From positions 2,418,001 through 2,482,000 of the forward strand of contig NZ_CP031030.1 in NCBI RefSeq assembly GCF_003711225.1: a stretch of 64,000 nt of DNA, given 5' to 3'. The stretch's first letter is position 1, and each line of letters opens with the position of its first letter. The DNA is from Runella sp. SP2. Its GTDB lineage: Bacteria; Bacteroidota; Bacteroidia; Cytophagales; Spirosomataceae. A model generated the notes under the pieces. That model was not told the DNA's origin and did not search any database. It was given only the letters and a program-made list of their open reading frames with translations. Of this stretch, positions 14,940 through 23,566 are shown piece by piece. A program made the translations under genes and the position numbers.

Positions 14940-15620
14940 TTATAACTGCTTCAGCAATTCCCAATCTCCTATTGCCTTTAGGTACAGGAAATCAAGTAAA
15001 ATACCATTGACGTTATTGATGAGTCGGTGGCCTTCCAAAAATGGCAAAACACAAGTCACAATCCGCTCATGTTCAGAGGCTTCTCCCATAAATCGCTGGT
15101 CGTACGACATGATTTTTTCTTTGGGAAGCTCAATCTCACAATAGAAATAGTACATCGCTTCATCACTTGTGCCCGTTGAAGGATACGCAGGTGCTTCCAT
15201 GAGCCTAACCAACTGACTTTGTGCCACTTCAATCCCCGTCTCTTCCCATACCTCTTTGGCGGCTACTTTGTAGGCATCCGATTCGCTGTCGAGCATTCCT
15301 GCGGGGTGTTCGTACGTGAGCGACCCGTCACAGATACGCCGCTGACGTACCAAAAGCAAATATTTTTCCTTCGTTAGTTCATCAATCAAACATACCAATA
15401 CGCAAAGCACCTCTCCTTTTAAAAAACAAATAGGGGGAATTTTATCACCCTCAGGCGTAGTGGCATTGAGCATGAGTAGTGAAAACAATGCCTCACCTTT
15501 ATGGTTGTGGCGGGTAAATTTTTCATCAATTTGATGAATATTGAGGCCATTTTTCAACAATCGACCTTTCCAAAGATTAAATTTGTGGGAGTCAAATACG
15601 TTTTCTTTCATCCGAAGCAA
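14940..15620 (-). CDS. NUDIX hydrolase
   Basis: A 226-residue cytoplasmic enzyme with a NUDIX fold. The NUDIX box runs through HPAGMLDSESDAYKVAAK and on into EVWEETGIEV, at about residues 121-148. It keeps the metal-binding EVxEExG core but has Lys where the consensus has Arg, and its first Glu is one position early. The upstream LVRQRRICDGSLTYEHPAG resembles ADP-ribose or sugar-nucleotide pyrophosphatases, so hydrolysis of a nucleoside diphosphate-X compound is likely. The N-terminal 60 residues are extra to the fold. It is divergent from the DUF2721 gene with a 62-bp spacer. Family firm, substrate unknown. Confidence 0.85.
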   Translation of the reverse strand: MLRMKENVFDSHKFNLWKGRLLKNGLNIHQIDEKFTRHNHKGEALFSLLMLNATTPEGDKIPPICFLKGEVLCVLVCLIDELTKEKYLLLVRQRRICDGSLTYEHPAGMLDSESDAYKVAAKEVWEETGIEVAQSQLVRLMEAPAYPSTGTSDEAMYYFYCEIELPKEKIMSYDQRFMGEASEHERIVTCVLPFLEGHRLINNVNGILLDFLYLKAIGDWELLKQL

Positions 15621-15682
15621 AATTTAGCCACAAAGTACGACAATATCACTCATTCTCACATAGTCTCATTTGTTCATTTTAC

Positions 15683-16120
15683 ATGGAACTTTCTATCTCG
15701 ACTCCAGCTATTTTATTTTCAACGGTCTCGTTGATGATGATTGCTTTTACGAATCGTTATTTGGCCATTGCGAGCTTAATTCGTGAACTTCACGATAAAT
15801 TTCGACAAAATCCCGACAAAAATTACGTGGACCAAATCAAGCACCTCCACCGTCGGGTTCATATCATCCGCAATATTCAGTTTATCATTGTTACTAGCCT
15901 GTTGCTAAGTGCGGTTTCGATGTTGGCCATTTATTTACATTACCAGCCCTTTGCCCAAGGTCTCTTTTTTGTCGCCCTTTTATTTCAAATTCTCGCCCTT
16001 ACCCTTTCCATTTGGGAAATTACCATTTCGATACACGCCCTTAAAATTGAATTGAGTGATATGGAAGCCCAACTCGGAAAGCGGTTCGATTTATTTGGTC
16101 GCTCGCGAGCTAAGGAATAA
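15683..16120 (+). CDS. DUF2721 membrane protein
   Basis: A 145-residue inner-membrane protein with three hydrophobic segments, at about residues 7-27, 67-88 and 93-115. Between the first two lies a basic loop (RELHDKFRQNPDKNYVDQIKHLHRRVHIIRN). The layout, with a first segment beginning ISTPAILFSTVSLMMIAFTNRYL, is that of the DUF2721 family, which is widely conserved and of unknown function. The C-terminal tail is charged and cytoplasmic. The start codon lies 62 bp from the divergent NUDIX gene. Confidence 0.8.
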   Translation: MELSISTPAILFSTVSLMMIAFTNRYLAIASLIRELHDKFRQNPDKNYVDQIKHLHRRVHIIRNIQFIIVTSLLLSAVSMLAIYLHYQPFAQGLFFVALLFQILALTLSIWEITISIHALKIELSDMEAQLGKRFDLFGRSRAKE

Positions 16121-16201
16121 TTTTTCAGCTTTCGTGCAACCAAGCTGTGCTTTTTGGCATCTTATAACAAAAGCCATTTTAACACTAAAAAGCACACAAC
16201 C

Positions 16202-16981
16202 ATGAAACGCCTTTCCATTTTTGTTTTCGCCATCTGTGTATCTCTTGTCAGTTTTGCACAAAAAGAAGTTTCCGCCAAAAGCATTTTTGAGGCTATTGAC
16301 AAGAAACAACAAATCCAATACGATGGCGTTGTTGTCGTAGGTACACTGGATTTAACGGAGTTATCCAACAAAAAACGCAAGAACAACAAAGCGTCTTGGG
16401 ACGAATACAAAAGTACGGTCGAAGTACCTGTTGTATTCAGAAATTGTACTTTCAAAGGAGATGTCATTGCGTACAAAAACCTCTCAAAAGACGGTAAGCG
16501 TAAAAGTATCGCAGGTTTCAACATTGAGTTAGGCGAGTCAAGCACAACTTACTCGACTGATTTTACTGAAAATGTGGTATTTGAAAACTGTACTTTTGAA
16601 GGTGATTCGGAATTTAAGTATTCAAAATTTTCGCGCGTAGCCAACTTTTCGGGAACGAAATTTAGTCAGCAGGCCAATTTCAAATACGCACATTTCAAAG
16701 GTGAGGCGTCATTTACTGGCAATCAGTTTAGCGAATATGCCAACTTTAAGTACGCGGATTTTGACGACCAAGTGTATTTCAAAAACGCTCATTTCCGCGA
16801 CTACGCTGACTTCAAATACGCTCATTTCCACGACGGCGTATCCTTCAAAAGCGGCCGTTTCCAGCGTCATGCCGATTTCAAATACACCAGCTTCTCGAAC
16901 GACACCGACTTCCAAAGTACCGATTTTGAAGGCTCTACCGATTTTAAATATTCCAACGGCAAACGCTACGTAAGCCGTTAG
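16202..16981 (+). CDS. Secreted pentapeptide-repeat-like protein
   Basis: A 259-residue protein with signal peptide MKRLSIFVFAICVSLVSFA cut before QKE, which supports the ATG at 16202 over an upstream codon at 16154. The C-terminal half (about residues 130-255) is a beta-helix-type repeat in which AxF/ADF units recur, giving a supra-repeat of about 22 residues built around FKYA.F (ANFKYAHF, ANFKYADF, ADFKYAHF, ADFKYTSF, TDFKYSNG). This is pentapeptide-like but more ordered than usual and exported. It probably folds as a right-handed quadrilateral helix in the periplasm or at the surface. The function is unknown. A terminator follows at once. Confidence 0.75.
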   Translation: MKRLSIFVFAICVSLVSFAQKEVSAKSIFEAIDKKQQIQYDGVVVVGTLDLTELSNKKRKNNKASWDEYKSTVEVPVVFRNCTFKGDVIAYKNLSKDGKRKSIAGFNIELGESSTTYSTDFTENVVFENCTFEGDSEFKYSKFSRVANFSGTKFSQQANFKYAHFKGEASFTGNQFSEYANFKYADFDDQVYFKNAHFRDYADFKYAHFHDGVSFKSGRFQRHADFKYTSFSNDTDFQSTDFEGSTDFKYSNGKRYVSR

Positions 16982-17000
16982 GAGACGAACACAAAGCGAC

Positions 17001-17032
17001 AAAAAAGGGAGGTTCGACGCCTCCTTTTTTGT
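17001..17032 (+). terminator. Intrinsic terminator after the pentapeptide-like gene
   Basis: Stem AAAAAAGGGAGG / CCTCCTTTTTT with loop TTCGACG, starting 20 bp after the stop codon. Confidence 0.88.
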
Positions 17033-17101
17033 TTTGGTAGGTTTTAGACCCAAGGCAGGGCGATTTGATTTAACTTGCGACAAATCAAACAACTAAAACC
17101 C

Positions 17102-19585
17102 ATGAAAAAAGCGCTATTCTTTGTCGGGTGCTTGGTCGGTTTTTCGGCCTTTGCCCAAGACAATGCGGGGTACCAGCTACCGCCCAAAGCCCTTGCCGAT
17201 TTGGTCACGGCTCCTCCTACTCCTTCGGTCAGTGTCGATAGTAAAGGCCAATGGATGTTGGTATCGGAACGAAATACCTCCACAACTACCATCGCCGAAC
17301 TTTCTCAACCCGAACTTCGATTGGCAGGTTTGCGCATCAACCCTGCTACCAGCGGCCCTAGTCGCGCCGTGTTTATCAACAACCTCAAGCTCCGCCGCGT
17401 AGCTGCCAATGCCACCGACGTACAGGTGACAGGTTTACCCACCAACCCACAGTTGTCAAACGTTCAGTGGTCGCCCGACGAAACCAAGGTGGCTTTTACC
17501 AACACGACCGACGCTAAAATTGAGTTATACGTTTTAGACATCAATACTGCTGCTGCGCGCAAAGTAAGCGACGTTGCTCTCAACGCCGTTTTAGGAGTTC
17601 CTTACCAATGGTTGTCCGACAGCCAATCGTTTATCATTCGTGGGATTCCTGCCAGTCGTGGTGCCGCTCCAGAAATCAGCCGCGTACCGACGGGGCCTAC
17701 CGTTCAAGAAAACCTTGGAACCAAAGCCCAAGCGGCAACTTTCCAAGATTTGCTCAAAAACCCATCGGACGAAAAGCAATTTGAGTATTACGCAACTTCA
17801 CAAGCCATGAAGCTGGGACTCGACGGAAGCCTGCAACCAATAGGAAACGTTGGGATAATCGCTACTTCTACTCCTTCACCCGACGGAAAGTATGTTTTGC
17901 TCGAAACTATTCATCGACCGTTTTCTTATTTAGTGACCGTCAATCGCTTTCCATCGAAAGTCGATATTTACGAAGCAAATGGGACGTTTGTAAAAACACA
18001 AATCGACATTCCACTCCTCGAAAACGTTCCTTGGGGCCCTGATGCCGCACCTTCGGGACAGCGTGGACACAATTGGCGCAACGACGCCCCTGCTACCCTC
18101 TACTGGGTAGAAGCACGCGACGGTGGTGACCCTAAAAAGAAGGTGGCCATTCGTGACGTAGTTTTGACATCAGATGCACCATTTACGGGCGAACCTAAAG
18201 AAATTTACGCGGCTGCTTTCCGCTTTGGCGGTGTGACGTGGGGAAATGCCCAAACGGCGCTTTTCTCAGAACGCTGGTATGCCACTCGTAAAACCATTAC
18301 CAAATTGGTCAATCCAAGCAGTCCTGCCAACCCAGTTGTTTTGTTCGACCGTTCGTCAGAAGATCGCTATAACAACCCAGGTACGCCCGAATTGAAGAAA
18401 AACCAATACGGCGAAAGAGTTTTGGACATTACTCCTACCAACGACATTTACCTCACAGGCCAAGGTTCTTCGCCCGAAGGTGACCGTCCTTTTGTGGATG
18501 TATTTAACTTAGCTACCAAGCAAACCAAACGTCTTTGGCGTTCGGAAGCTCCTTATTTTGAGCGCCCTATCAGTATTTTGAACGCCGAAAAAGGGTTGAT
18601 TCTCACTTCACGTGAATCACAAGAGGAACAACCAAACTATTTCATCCGTAACCTAAATCCAGCACCTAAAAAGGGCAAAAAGCCCGCCGAACCCGCGCTT
18701 ACGCAAGTAACGTTTTTCCCGCATCCTTATCCGCAATGGAAAGGTATTCAGAAACAACAACTTCGCTACAAACGCTCCGATGGTGTGGATTTGACCGCTA
18801 CGTTGCTTTTGCCTCCAGGCTATAAAAAAGAAGATGGACCGCTTCCTTCGTTCCTTTGGGCTTATCCTGCCGAGTTTAAAAGCGCCGCTGCTGCGGGTCA
18901 AGTAAGTGGCTCACCGCACCAATTTAACCGCATTAGTTACTGGACTGGCGCAGCTTTTGCGACGATGGGCTATGCCGTTCTCGAAAATGCTTCCATTCCA
19001 ATCGTAGGTGAAGGCGACAAAGAGCCAAACGACACCTACGTAGAACAACTTGTGGCAAGTGCTAAAGCCGCCATCGACGAAGGCGTGCGTCTGGGCGTCG
19101 TTGATGCCAACCGTGTTGGCGTGGGCGGGCACTCCTACGGCGCTTTTATGACAGCCAACCTACTCTCTCACAGCAACTTATTTAAAGCAGGCATTGCGCG
19201 TTCTGGCGCTTACAACCGTACATTAACGCCGTTTGGTTTCCAAAACGAACAGCGTACTTACTGGCAAGCTCCCGATGTGTACAACAAAATGTCACCGTTT
19301 ATGAATGCCGACAAAATGAAAACGCCATTGTTGCTCATTCACGGAGAAGCCGACAACAACACGGGGACATTCCCCATTCAATCGGAACGTTACTACAATG
19401 CGTTGAAAGGAATGGGCGCAACCGCCAAATTGGTCTTTTTACCCTACGAAAGCCACGGTTATACCGCCAAAGAATCCCTTTTGCACATGTTGCATGAAAT
19501 GGGCGGGTGGCTAGATAAATACGTAAAAAATGCTTCTGCCATAAATACAGGTTCAAAAACGGGTAAAATGTCAGGAGAAAAATAG
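17102..19585 (+). CDS. Secreted S9D-type serine peptidase (glutamyl endopeptidase-like)
   Basis: An 827-residue protein from the ATG at 17102, chosen for its signal peptide MKKALFFVGCLVGFSAFA. Residues 40-560 look like a beta-propeller; the last 250 residues are an alpha/beta-hydrolase peptidase domain. The catalytic Ser is in VGGHSYGAFMTANLLSHS (about residue 677), Asp in LLIHGEADNN (about 749) and His in ESHGYTAKES (about 784). The stretch ARSGAYNRTLTPFGFQNE is characteristic of the S9D group that includes the plant chloroplast glutamyl endopeptidase, so cleavage after Glu is the best guess. It should act in the periplasm. A lysine- and serine-rich 20-residue tail follows the domain. A terminator lies 28 bp downstream. 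Confidence 0.9.
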   Translation: MKKALFFVGCLVGFSAFAQDNAGYQLPPKALADLVTAPPTPSVSVDSKGQWMLVSERNTSTTTIAELSQPELRLAGLRINPATSGPSRAVFINNLKLRRVAANATDVQVTGLPTNPQLSNVQWSPDETKVAFTNTTDAKIELYVLDINTAAARKVSDVALNAVLGVPYQWLSDSQSFIIRGIPASRGAAPEISRVPTGPTVQENLGTKAQAATFQDLLKNPSDEKQFEYYATSQAMKLGLDGSLQPIGNVGIIATSTPSPDGKYVLLETIHRPFSYLVTVNRFPSKVDIYEANGTFVKTQIDIPLLENVPWGPDAAPSGQRGHNWRNDAPATLYWVEARDGGDPKKKVAIRDVVLTSDAPFTGEPKEIYAAAFRFGGVTWGNAQTALFSERWYATRKTITKLVNPSSPANPVVLFDRSSEDRYNNPGTPELKKNQYGERVLDITPTNDIYLTGQGSSPEGDRPFVDVFNLATKQTKRLWRSEAPYFERPISILNAEKGLILTSRESQEEQPNYFIRNLNPAPKKGKKPAEPALTQVTFFPHPYPQWKGIQKQQLRYKRSDGVDLTATLLLPPGYKKEDGPLPSFLWAYPAEFKSAAAAGQVSGSPHQFNRISYWTGAAFATMGYAVLENASIPIVGEGDKEPNDTYVEQLVASAKAAIDEGVRLGVVDANRVGVGGHSYGAFMTANLLSHSNLFKAGIARSGAYNRTLTPFGFQNEQRTYWQAPDVYNKMSPFMNADKMKTPLLLIHGEADNNTGTFPIQSERYYNALKGMGATAKLVFLPYESHGYTAKESLLHMLHEMGGWLDKYVKNASAINTGSKTGKMSGEK

Positions 19586-19613
19586 ACCATTATTATCGTT
19601 TTTTTTACAAGTT

Positions 19614-19642
19614 AACCCTAGTTCGCAAGGACTAGGGTTTTT
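19614..19642 (+). terminator. Intrinsic terminator after the S9D peptidase
   Basis: Stem AACCCTAGT / ACTAGGGTT with loop TCGCAAGG and a following T-run. Confidence 0.85.
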
Positions 19643-19685
19643 CTTTGGTACATTTACCACCGAAATCATAAACTCACATACTTTA

Positions 19686-20474
19686 ATGAAAACGTTACTT
19701 ACTTACACGCTTGTTTTGGTTGGTTTACTACTTACCACCACTGAATTTACCCTTGCGCAACGATGGGAACAAGTAGGCAAAAAAGGGGATTGGGAAAATA
19801 CCCTTGATGTCGTTTCGATGAATGGTTATTTGTACAGCATTGAAAAAAATGGTACACTTTTCCGAACCGATAAAAACGGAAATTATGAACAAATCGGGGC
19901 AAAAGGTGAATTTGACAATGCTAATTTCTTGGTTGCCATGGACGGCGAAATTTGGACTGTTGAAGACGGAGACTTATACCGTACCAATCCACGCGCAGGT
20001 ACATGGCAAAGGGTTGGGAAACAAGGTGATTGGAAAGAAACAGCTGGCATGGTTTCTCTCAACGGAAAGCTCTACAGCATTGAAACAAATGGAACGCTTT
20101 ACGAAACCAACAAAGATGGTTCTTGGACACAAATCGGGGCCAATGGCGAGTTTGGCGAAGCAGAAATGTTGGAGTCAATGGACAATCACTTGTGGACCAT
20201 CGAGAAAGGGACACTCTATAAAACCAATATACGATTGCTAAGATGGCAACAAGTAGGTAAAGTCGGAGACTGGGCCAATACCGTTGCGATGGTGGCTGAT
20301 GGAGGTTATTTGTGGAGTGTAGAAAAGGATGGAACACTTTTCAGAACTGATAAAAACGGAGCTTATCAACAAATTGGCGAAAAAGGTTTACTTAGCGAAG
20401 TCAACCTTATTGTTGCCATGGATGGAATGCTGTATGTAGTAGAAAACGGAACCCTGTACCGCACCAAGGGCTAA
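19686..20474 (+). CDS. Secreted six-repeat beta-propeller (tachylectin-like) protein
   Basis: A 262-residue protein with a signal peptide (MKTLLTYTLVLVGLLLTTTEFTLAQ). The whole mature part is six tandem repeats of about 40 residues. Each opens with W/Y-x-Q-V/I-G-x-x-G-(D/E) and continues through a hydrophobic strand, a W/Y-S/T-(I/V)-E element and a GTL(F/Y)xTxxxG turn. This periodicity suits a compact beta-propeller of the tachylectin or Kelch-like class, so ligand (glycan) binding outside the inner membrane is plausible but unproven. No catalytic motif is visible. It is flanked by terminators on both sides and so is transcribed alone; TTTCTTTG at 19641-19648 is a possible -7 element. Confidence 0.75.
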   Translation: MKTLLTYTLVLVGLLLTTTEFTLAQRWEQVGKKGDWENTLDVVSMNGYLYSIEKNGTLFRTDKNGNYEQIGAKGEFDNANFLVAMDGEIWTVEDGDLYRTNPRAGTWQRVGKQGDWKETAGMVSLNGKLYSIETNGTLYETNKDGSWTQIGANGEFGEAEMLESMDNHLWTIEKGTLYKTNIRLLRWQQVGKVGDWANTVAMVADGGYLWSVEKDGTLFRTDKNGAYQQIGEKGLLSEVNLIVAMDGMLYVVENGTLYRTKG

Positions 20475-20478
20475 TTAA

Positions 20479-20517
20479 AACCAAAAGCCTCAGCATAGGT
20501 TGCTGGGGCTTTTGGTT
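20479..20517 (+). terminator. Intrinsic terminator after the propeller gene
   Basis: Stem AACCAAAAGCC.CAGCA / TGCTG.GGCTTTTGGTT with a TAGGT loop. Confidence 0.85.
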
Positions 20518-20566
20518 TGGCAATCGCTATTGTTTTGAATAAATTTGCCTAATATACTTTGTGCTT

Positions 20567-21427
20567 ATGTCCATCATTGCCGAAAAATACATAAATCCTT
20601 TTACAGATTTTGGGTTCAAAAAACTTTTTGGCGAAGAACCCAATAAGGACTTACTTCTCGATTTTCTGAATGAGCTTTTAAAAGAGCAAGAAGGTAAAAT
20701 CAAAAATCTTACCTATCTAAAAAATGAACATCTTGGACTAGGTGAGAGTGATCGTAAAGCTATTTTCGATTTATATTGCGAAAACGAACGTGGCGAAAAA
20801 TTTATAGTTGAGCTTCAAAAGTCCAAACAAAATTTCTTCAAAGACCGAACGCTTTATTACTCTACCTTCCCAATTCGTGAGCAAGCAAAACAATCAGATT
20901 GGAATTATGAATTGAAAGCAGTTTATACTATTGCCATTTTAGACTTTGTATTTGATGAGGACAAAACCGATAAAAACAAATATCGTTATGATGTTAAATT
21001 AACTGATATTCACACCTGTAGAGTATTTTATAACAAGCTTACCTTCATTTACTTAGAAATGCCCAAATTTCAAAAAAGTTTGGAGGAGTTGGATACTAGA
21101 TTTGAGAAATGGCTTTATGTCTTGCGAAACCTTAATCGTCTGGAAAAAATCCCTGAAAAATTACAAGAGAAGATTTTTGAACGCCTTTTTGACGTAGCTG
21201 AAATCGCCAAATTTAGTAAAGAAGAAATTCTGTCCTACGAAGATAGCTTAAAGTACTATCGTGATCTTAAAAACTCTTTGGATTTAGCCAAAGAAGAGGG
21301 AAAATTGGAAAAAGCCAGAGAAATTATTCTCAATGGTCAACAAGAAGGTTTATCCATTTCAATACTTTCAAAAATCGTTGGATTAGCCGAAGAAGAAGTA
21401 ATAAGCATTATTAATGAATCAAAATAG
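20567..21427 (+). CDS. Rpn-type PD-(D/E)XK nuclease family protein
   Basis: A 286-residue protein. I take the ATG at 20567 (MSIIAEKYINPFTDFGFKKLFG), since the family always begins with this YINPFTDFGFKKLFG-type stretch; the GTG two codons upstream is less likely. The nuclease core is visible in DRKAIFDLYCENERGEKFIVELQ, giving the D...ExQ signature of the Rpn/PDDEXK family transposase-like group, followed by FKDRTLYYSTFPI. The C-terminal 70 residues are helical. Relatives in E. coli (RpnA-E) promote recombination and cleave DNA, and recent work places Rpn proteins in phage defence; in Bacteroidota they occur in many copies. It is followed after 7 bp by an NTF2-like gene. Confidence 0.88.
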   Translation: MSIIAEKYINPFTDFGFKKLFGEEPNKDLLLDFLNELLKEQEGKIKNLTYLKNEHLGLGESDRKAIFDLYCENERGEKFIVELQKSKQNFFKDRTLYYSTFPIREQAKQSDWNYELKAVYTIAILDFVFDEDKTDKNKYRYDVKLTDIHTCRVFYNKLTFIYLEMPKFQKSLEELDTRFEKWLYVLRNLNRLEKIPEKLQEKIFERLFDVAEIAKFSKEEILSYEDSLKYYRDLKNSLDLAKEEGKLEKAREIILNGQQEGLSISILSKIVGLAEEEVISIINESK

Positions 21428-21434
21428 CATCTAA

Positions 21435-21833
21435 ATGACTGCACTAGAAATCGTTCAACAGTATTACGCCCACTTTAACCAGAAAAATTGGCAAGGAATG
21501 TTAGACTTGCTCCATCCCGAAGTTCGGCACGAGCCTAACCAAGGAGAAGTCCGCATCGGAAATGAAAAATTCACTGAGTTTATGCAGAAAATGGACGATG
21601 CTTACGACGAAACTTTGTCTGACATGGTCTTCTTTTCATCGTCGGACGACACCCGTATTGCCGCCGAATTTGTCGTAAATGGCACCTACAAACAAGCAGA
21701 AGAAGGTCTCCCACCCGCCCACGGACAAAAATACGTATTACCCGCTGGTGCATTTTTAGAAGTAAAAGAGGGAAAAATCACCCGCGTTACTACCTATTAT
21801 AACTTACCTCTTTGGATTAAATTAGTGTCTTAA
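21435..21833 (+). CDS. SnoaL-like / NTF2-fold protein
   Basis: A 132-residue cytoplasmic protein with the NTF2-like cone fold: an N-terminal helix pair (ALEIVQQYYAHFNQKNWQGM), LLHPEVRHEPNQGE, a central FMQKMDD helix and C-terminal strands ending VTTYYNLPLWI. Members include ketosteroid isomerases and SnoaL polyketide cyclases, but many have no known reaction. No catalytic Asp/His set can be assigned with confidence. It starts 7 bp after the Rpn-type gene, so the two are probably co-transcribed. A block of inverted repeats follows directly after its stop. Confidence 0.8.
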   Translation: MTALEIVQQYYAHFNQKNWQGMLDLLHPEVRHEPNQGEVRIGNEKFTEFMQKMDDAYDETLSDMVFFSSSDDTRIAAEFVVNGTYKQAEEGLPPAHGQKYVLPAGAFLEVKEGKITRVTTYYNLPLWIKLVS

Positions 21834-22015
21834 TACACGGTCTGACTATCGTCTGACCTTTACAATAAAATACACGGTCTGACCTTCGTCTGACCTGGGT
21901 ATTCAATAGGTCAGACGATAGTCAGACCGTAAACTCTAGTCGAAGATTAGAAATCACATTCGGTCTGACTATCGTCTGTCCGAATACACTACCTTCTGAC
22001 CTTTACAATAAAATG
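21834..22015. repeat. Array of GGTCTGAC-type repeats in direct and inverted orientation
   Basis: The spacer between the SnoaL-like and GNAT genes is built almost wholly of repeats. Unit A (GGTCTGACTATCGTCTGACC) occurs at 21839-21858, as a variant at 21876-21895, inverted at 21909-21928, and again with one change at 21962-21981. Unit B (TCTGACCTTTACAATAAAAT) occurs at 21852-21871 and 21995-22014, where its second copy runs into the start codon of the GNAT gene. The inverted copy can pair with either the first or the last A unit. Confidence 0.85.
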
Positions 22016-22606
22016 CAAACAACACTTTCTTTTGAGACCAAACGCGGCGCTGAAATTGCGTCGGTATTTGAGGGGCTTGGCAAATTACGCATCGCCGTTT
22101 TTCGCGATTTTCCTTATCTCTATGAAGGCACGCTCGAACACGAAAAAGAATACCTTCAAACGTACGTAAATTCAGAACGTTCGTTTTTGTTTTCCGTGTA
22201 CGACGGCGCCGAAATGGTAGGTGCTACCACCTGCATTCCTTTGGCCGACGAAACCCCCGAGGTACGACTTCCCTTTGAAGAAGCAGGATTTGACATTCAT
22301 TCCATTTTTTATTTTGGTGAAAGTATTCTCTTACCTGCTTACCGTGGATTGGGCTTAGGACATCGTTTTTTTGACGAACGTGAAGCCCACGCGCGTAGTT
22401 TTGGCACATTTACAACCACTTGTTTTTGCGCCGTAGTTCGTGACAACCACCCCGCCCAACCAGAGAACTATCGTCCAAACGACGCATTTTGGCTAAAACG
22501 AGGCTACGAAAAAGAACCATCGTTGCAAAGTTCCTTTGAATGGCTCGACCTCGGAGACACTGCCCCTACCGTAAAGCCAATGATTTATTGGATACATCGC
22601 TTATAA
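22013..22606 (+). CDS. GNAT-family acetyltransferase
   Basis: A 197-residue cytoplasmic protein of the GNAT fold. Strand beta-4 and the acetyl-CoA loop are visible as FYFGESILLPAYRGLGLGHRFFDERE (described here in part: LPAYRGLGLGHRFF matches the R/Q-x-x-G-x-G/A motif A, about residues 108-122). The N-terminal part has FETKRGAEIASVFEGLGKLRIAVF. The acceptor substrate is unknown. The start codon lies inside the last copy of a repeated sequence, so its leader is the repeat array at 21834-22015. It is followed after 16 bp by a nitrilase-family gene in the same direction; this neighbour pairing suggests a shared pathway of amide or amine modification. Confidence 0.85.
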   Translation: MQTTLSFETKRGAEIASVFEGLGKLRIAVFRDFPYLYEGTLEHEKEYLQTYVNSERSFLFSVYDGAEMVGATTCIPLADETPEVRLPFEEAGFDIHSIFYFGESILLPAYRGLGLGHRFFDEREAHARSFGTFTTTCFCAVVRDNHPAQPENYRPNDAFWLKRGYEKEPSLQSSFEWLDLGDTAPTVKPMIYWIHRL

Positions 22607-22622
22607 AATTGCTTTTTCATCA

Positions 22623-23522
22623 ATGCCCCTCACCCTTGCCACCGCCCAATACCCCATTACCGAACATAAAAATTGGGACGAATGGGTGATTCATACCGAG
22701 AAATGGGTAGCCCAGGCCGCCCAACAAAAAGCCCAATTGCTTCTTTTCCCTGAATACGGTTCGATGGAAATAGTAAGCATTCTTTCGCCCGAAATCCGCC
22801 AGGACATTCGCCAACAAGTAATTGAATTAAGTACCTTGCAGGGGGATTTCTGTCAAGTTTTTGAGAATTTAGCCCGTAAATACCAAGTTTGTATTGTTGC
22901 GCCCAGCCTCCCAGTTGTCGAAGATGGCAAGCCTTACAATCGCGCTTTTGTTTTTTCACCAAAAGGACTGATTGGCTACCAAGACAAGTTTTTTATGACG
23001 CGTTTTGAGGACGAAGAATGGGGCATTCAATCTGCCCCAAAGGTACTTACACTTTTTGAGGGAGATTGGGGAAGTTTTGGCGTTCAAATTTGTTACGATG
23101 TCGAATTTGGCATTGGTTCACAGTTACTTTGTTCTGCGGGTGCATCTCTTATCCTCGCACCAAGTTGTACCGAAACTATCCGTGGCGCTACCCGCGTTCA
23201 TGTAGGCGCACGTGCGAGGGCCTTAGAAAATCAAGCGTATATTGCCGTTTCACAAACCATCGGAAATGCCGAGTGGTCGCCAGCGGTGGACATTAATTTT
23301 GGCTACACAGCCATGTACTGCCCTCCCGATAAAAACCTGCCCGAGGAAGGTATCGTTACTCAAACACCTCCACAACAAGCTGGCTGGTTAGTAGAAACGC
23401 TCGATTTTTCGCTCATCGAAGCCGTCCGCACAGATGGACAAGTCTTTAATCACAAAGACCACCAACGCCTTCATACTCAGCTTATCAGCGATGAAATAAA
23501 GCTCATTAAGCGGTTGATTTAA
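22623..23522 (+). CDS. Carbon-nitrogen hydrolase (nitrilase superfamily)
   Basis: A 299-residue cytoplasmic enzyme with the catalytic Glu-Lys-Cys triad of the nitrilase superfamily: Glu in LLLFPEYGSME (about residue 41), Lys in GYQDKFFMTRFEDE (about 121) and Cys in GVQICYDVEFG (about 157). A second conserved Glu of the family is seen in YDVEFG. The sequence lacks N-terminal extensions, and the length is typical for amidases of the omega-amidase or N-carbamoyl type. It is the second gene after the GNAT acetyltransferase, separated by 16 bp, so the pair may act on the same amide or amine. Exact substrate not assignable. Confidence 0.92.
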   Translation: MPLTLATAQYPITEHKNWDEWVIHTEKWVAQAAQQKAQLLLFPEYGSMEIVSILSPEIRQDIRQQVIELSTLQGDFCQVFENLARKYQVCIVAPSLPVVEDGKPYNRAFVFSPKGLIGYQDKFFMTRFEDEEWGIQSAPKVLTLFEGDWGSFGVQICYDVEFGIGSQLLCSAGASLILAPSCTETIRGATRVHVGARARALENQAYIAVSQTIGNAEWSPAVDINFGYTAMYCPPDKNLPEEGIVTQTPPQQAGWLVETLDFSLIEAVRTDGQVFNHKDHQRLHTQLISDEIKLIKRLI

Positions 23523-23566
23523 GTTTTTTCTTGCAAAAAATAGGGTTAACACCTAACAACTAAGCC

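Noticed and set aside
20567-21427. Insertion sequence transposase
   Set aside because: The Rpn-type protein is labelled transposase-like by family history, but no terminal inverted repeats or target duplication flank it.
21435-21833. Toxin-antitoxin partner of the Rpn-type nuclease
   Set aside because: The small NTF2-like protein has no antitoxin features; closeness alone is not enough.
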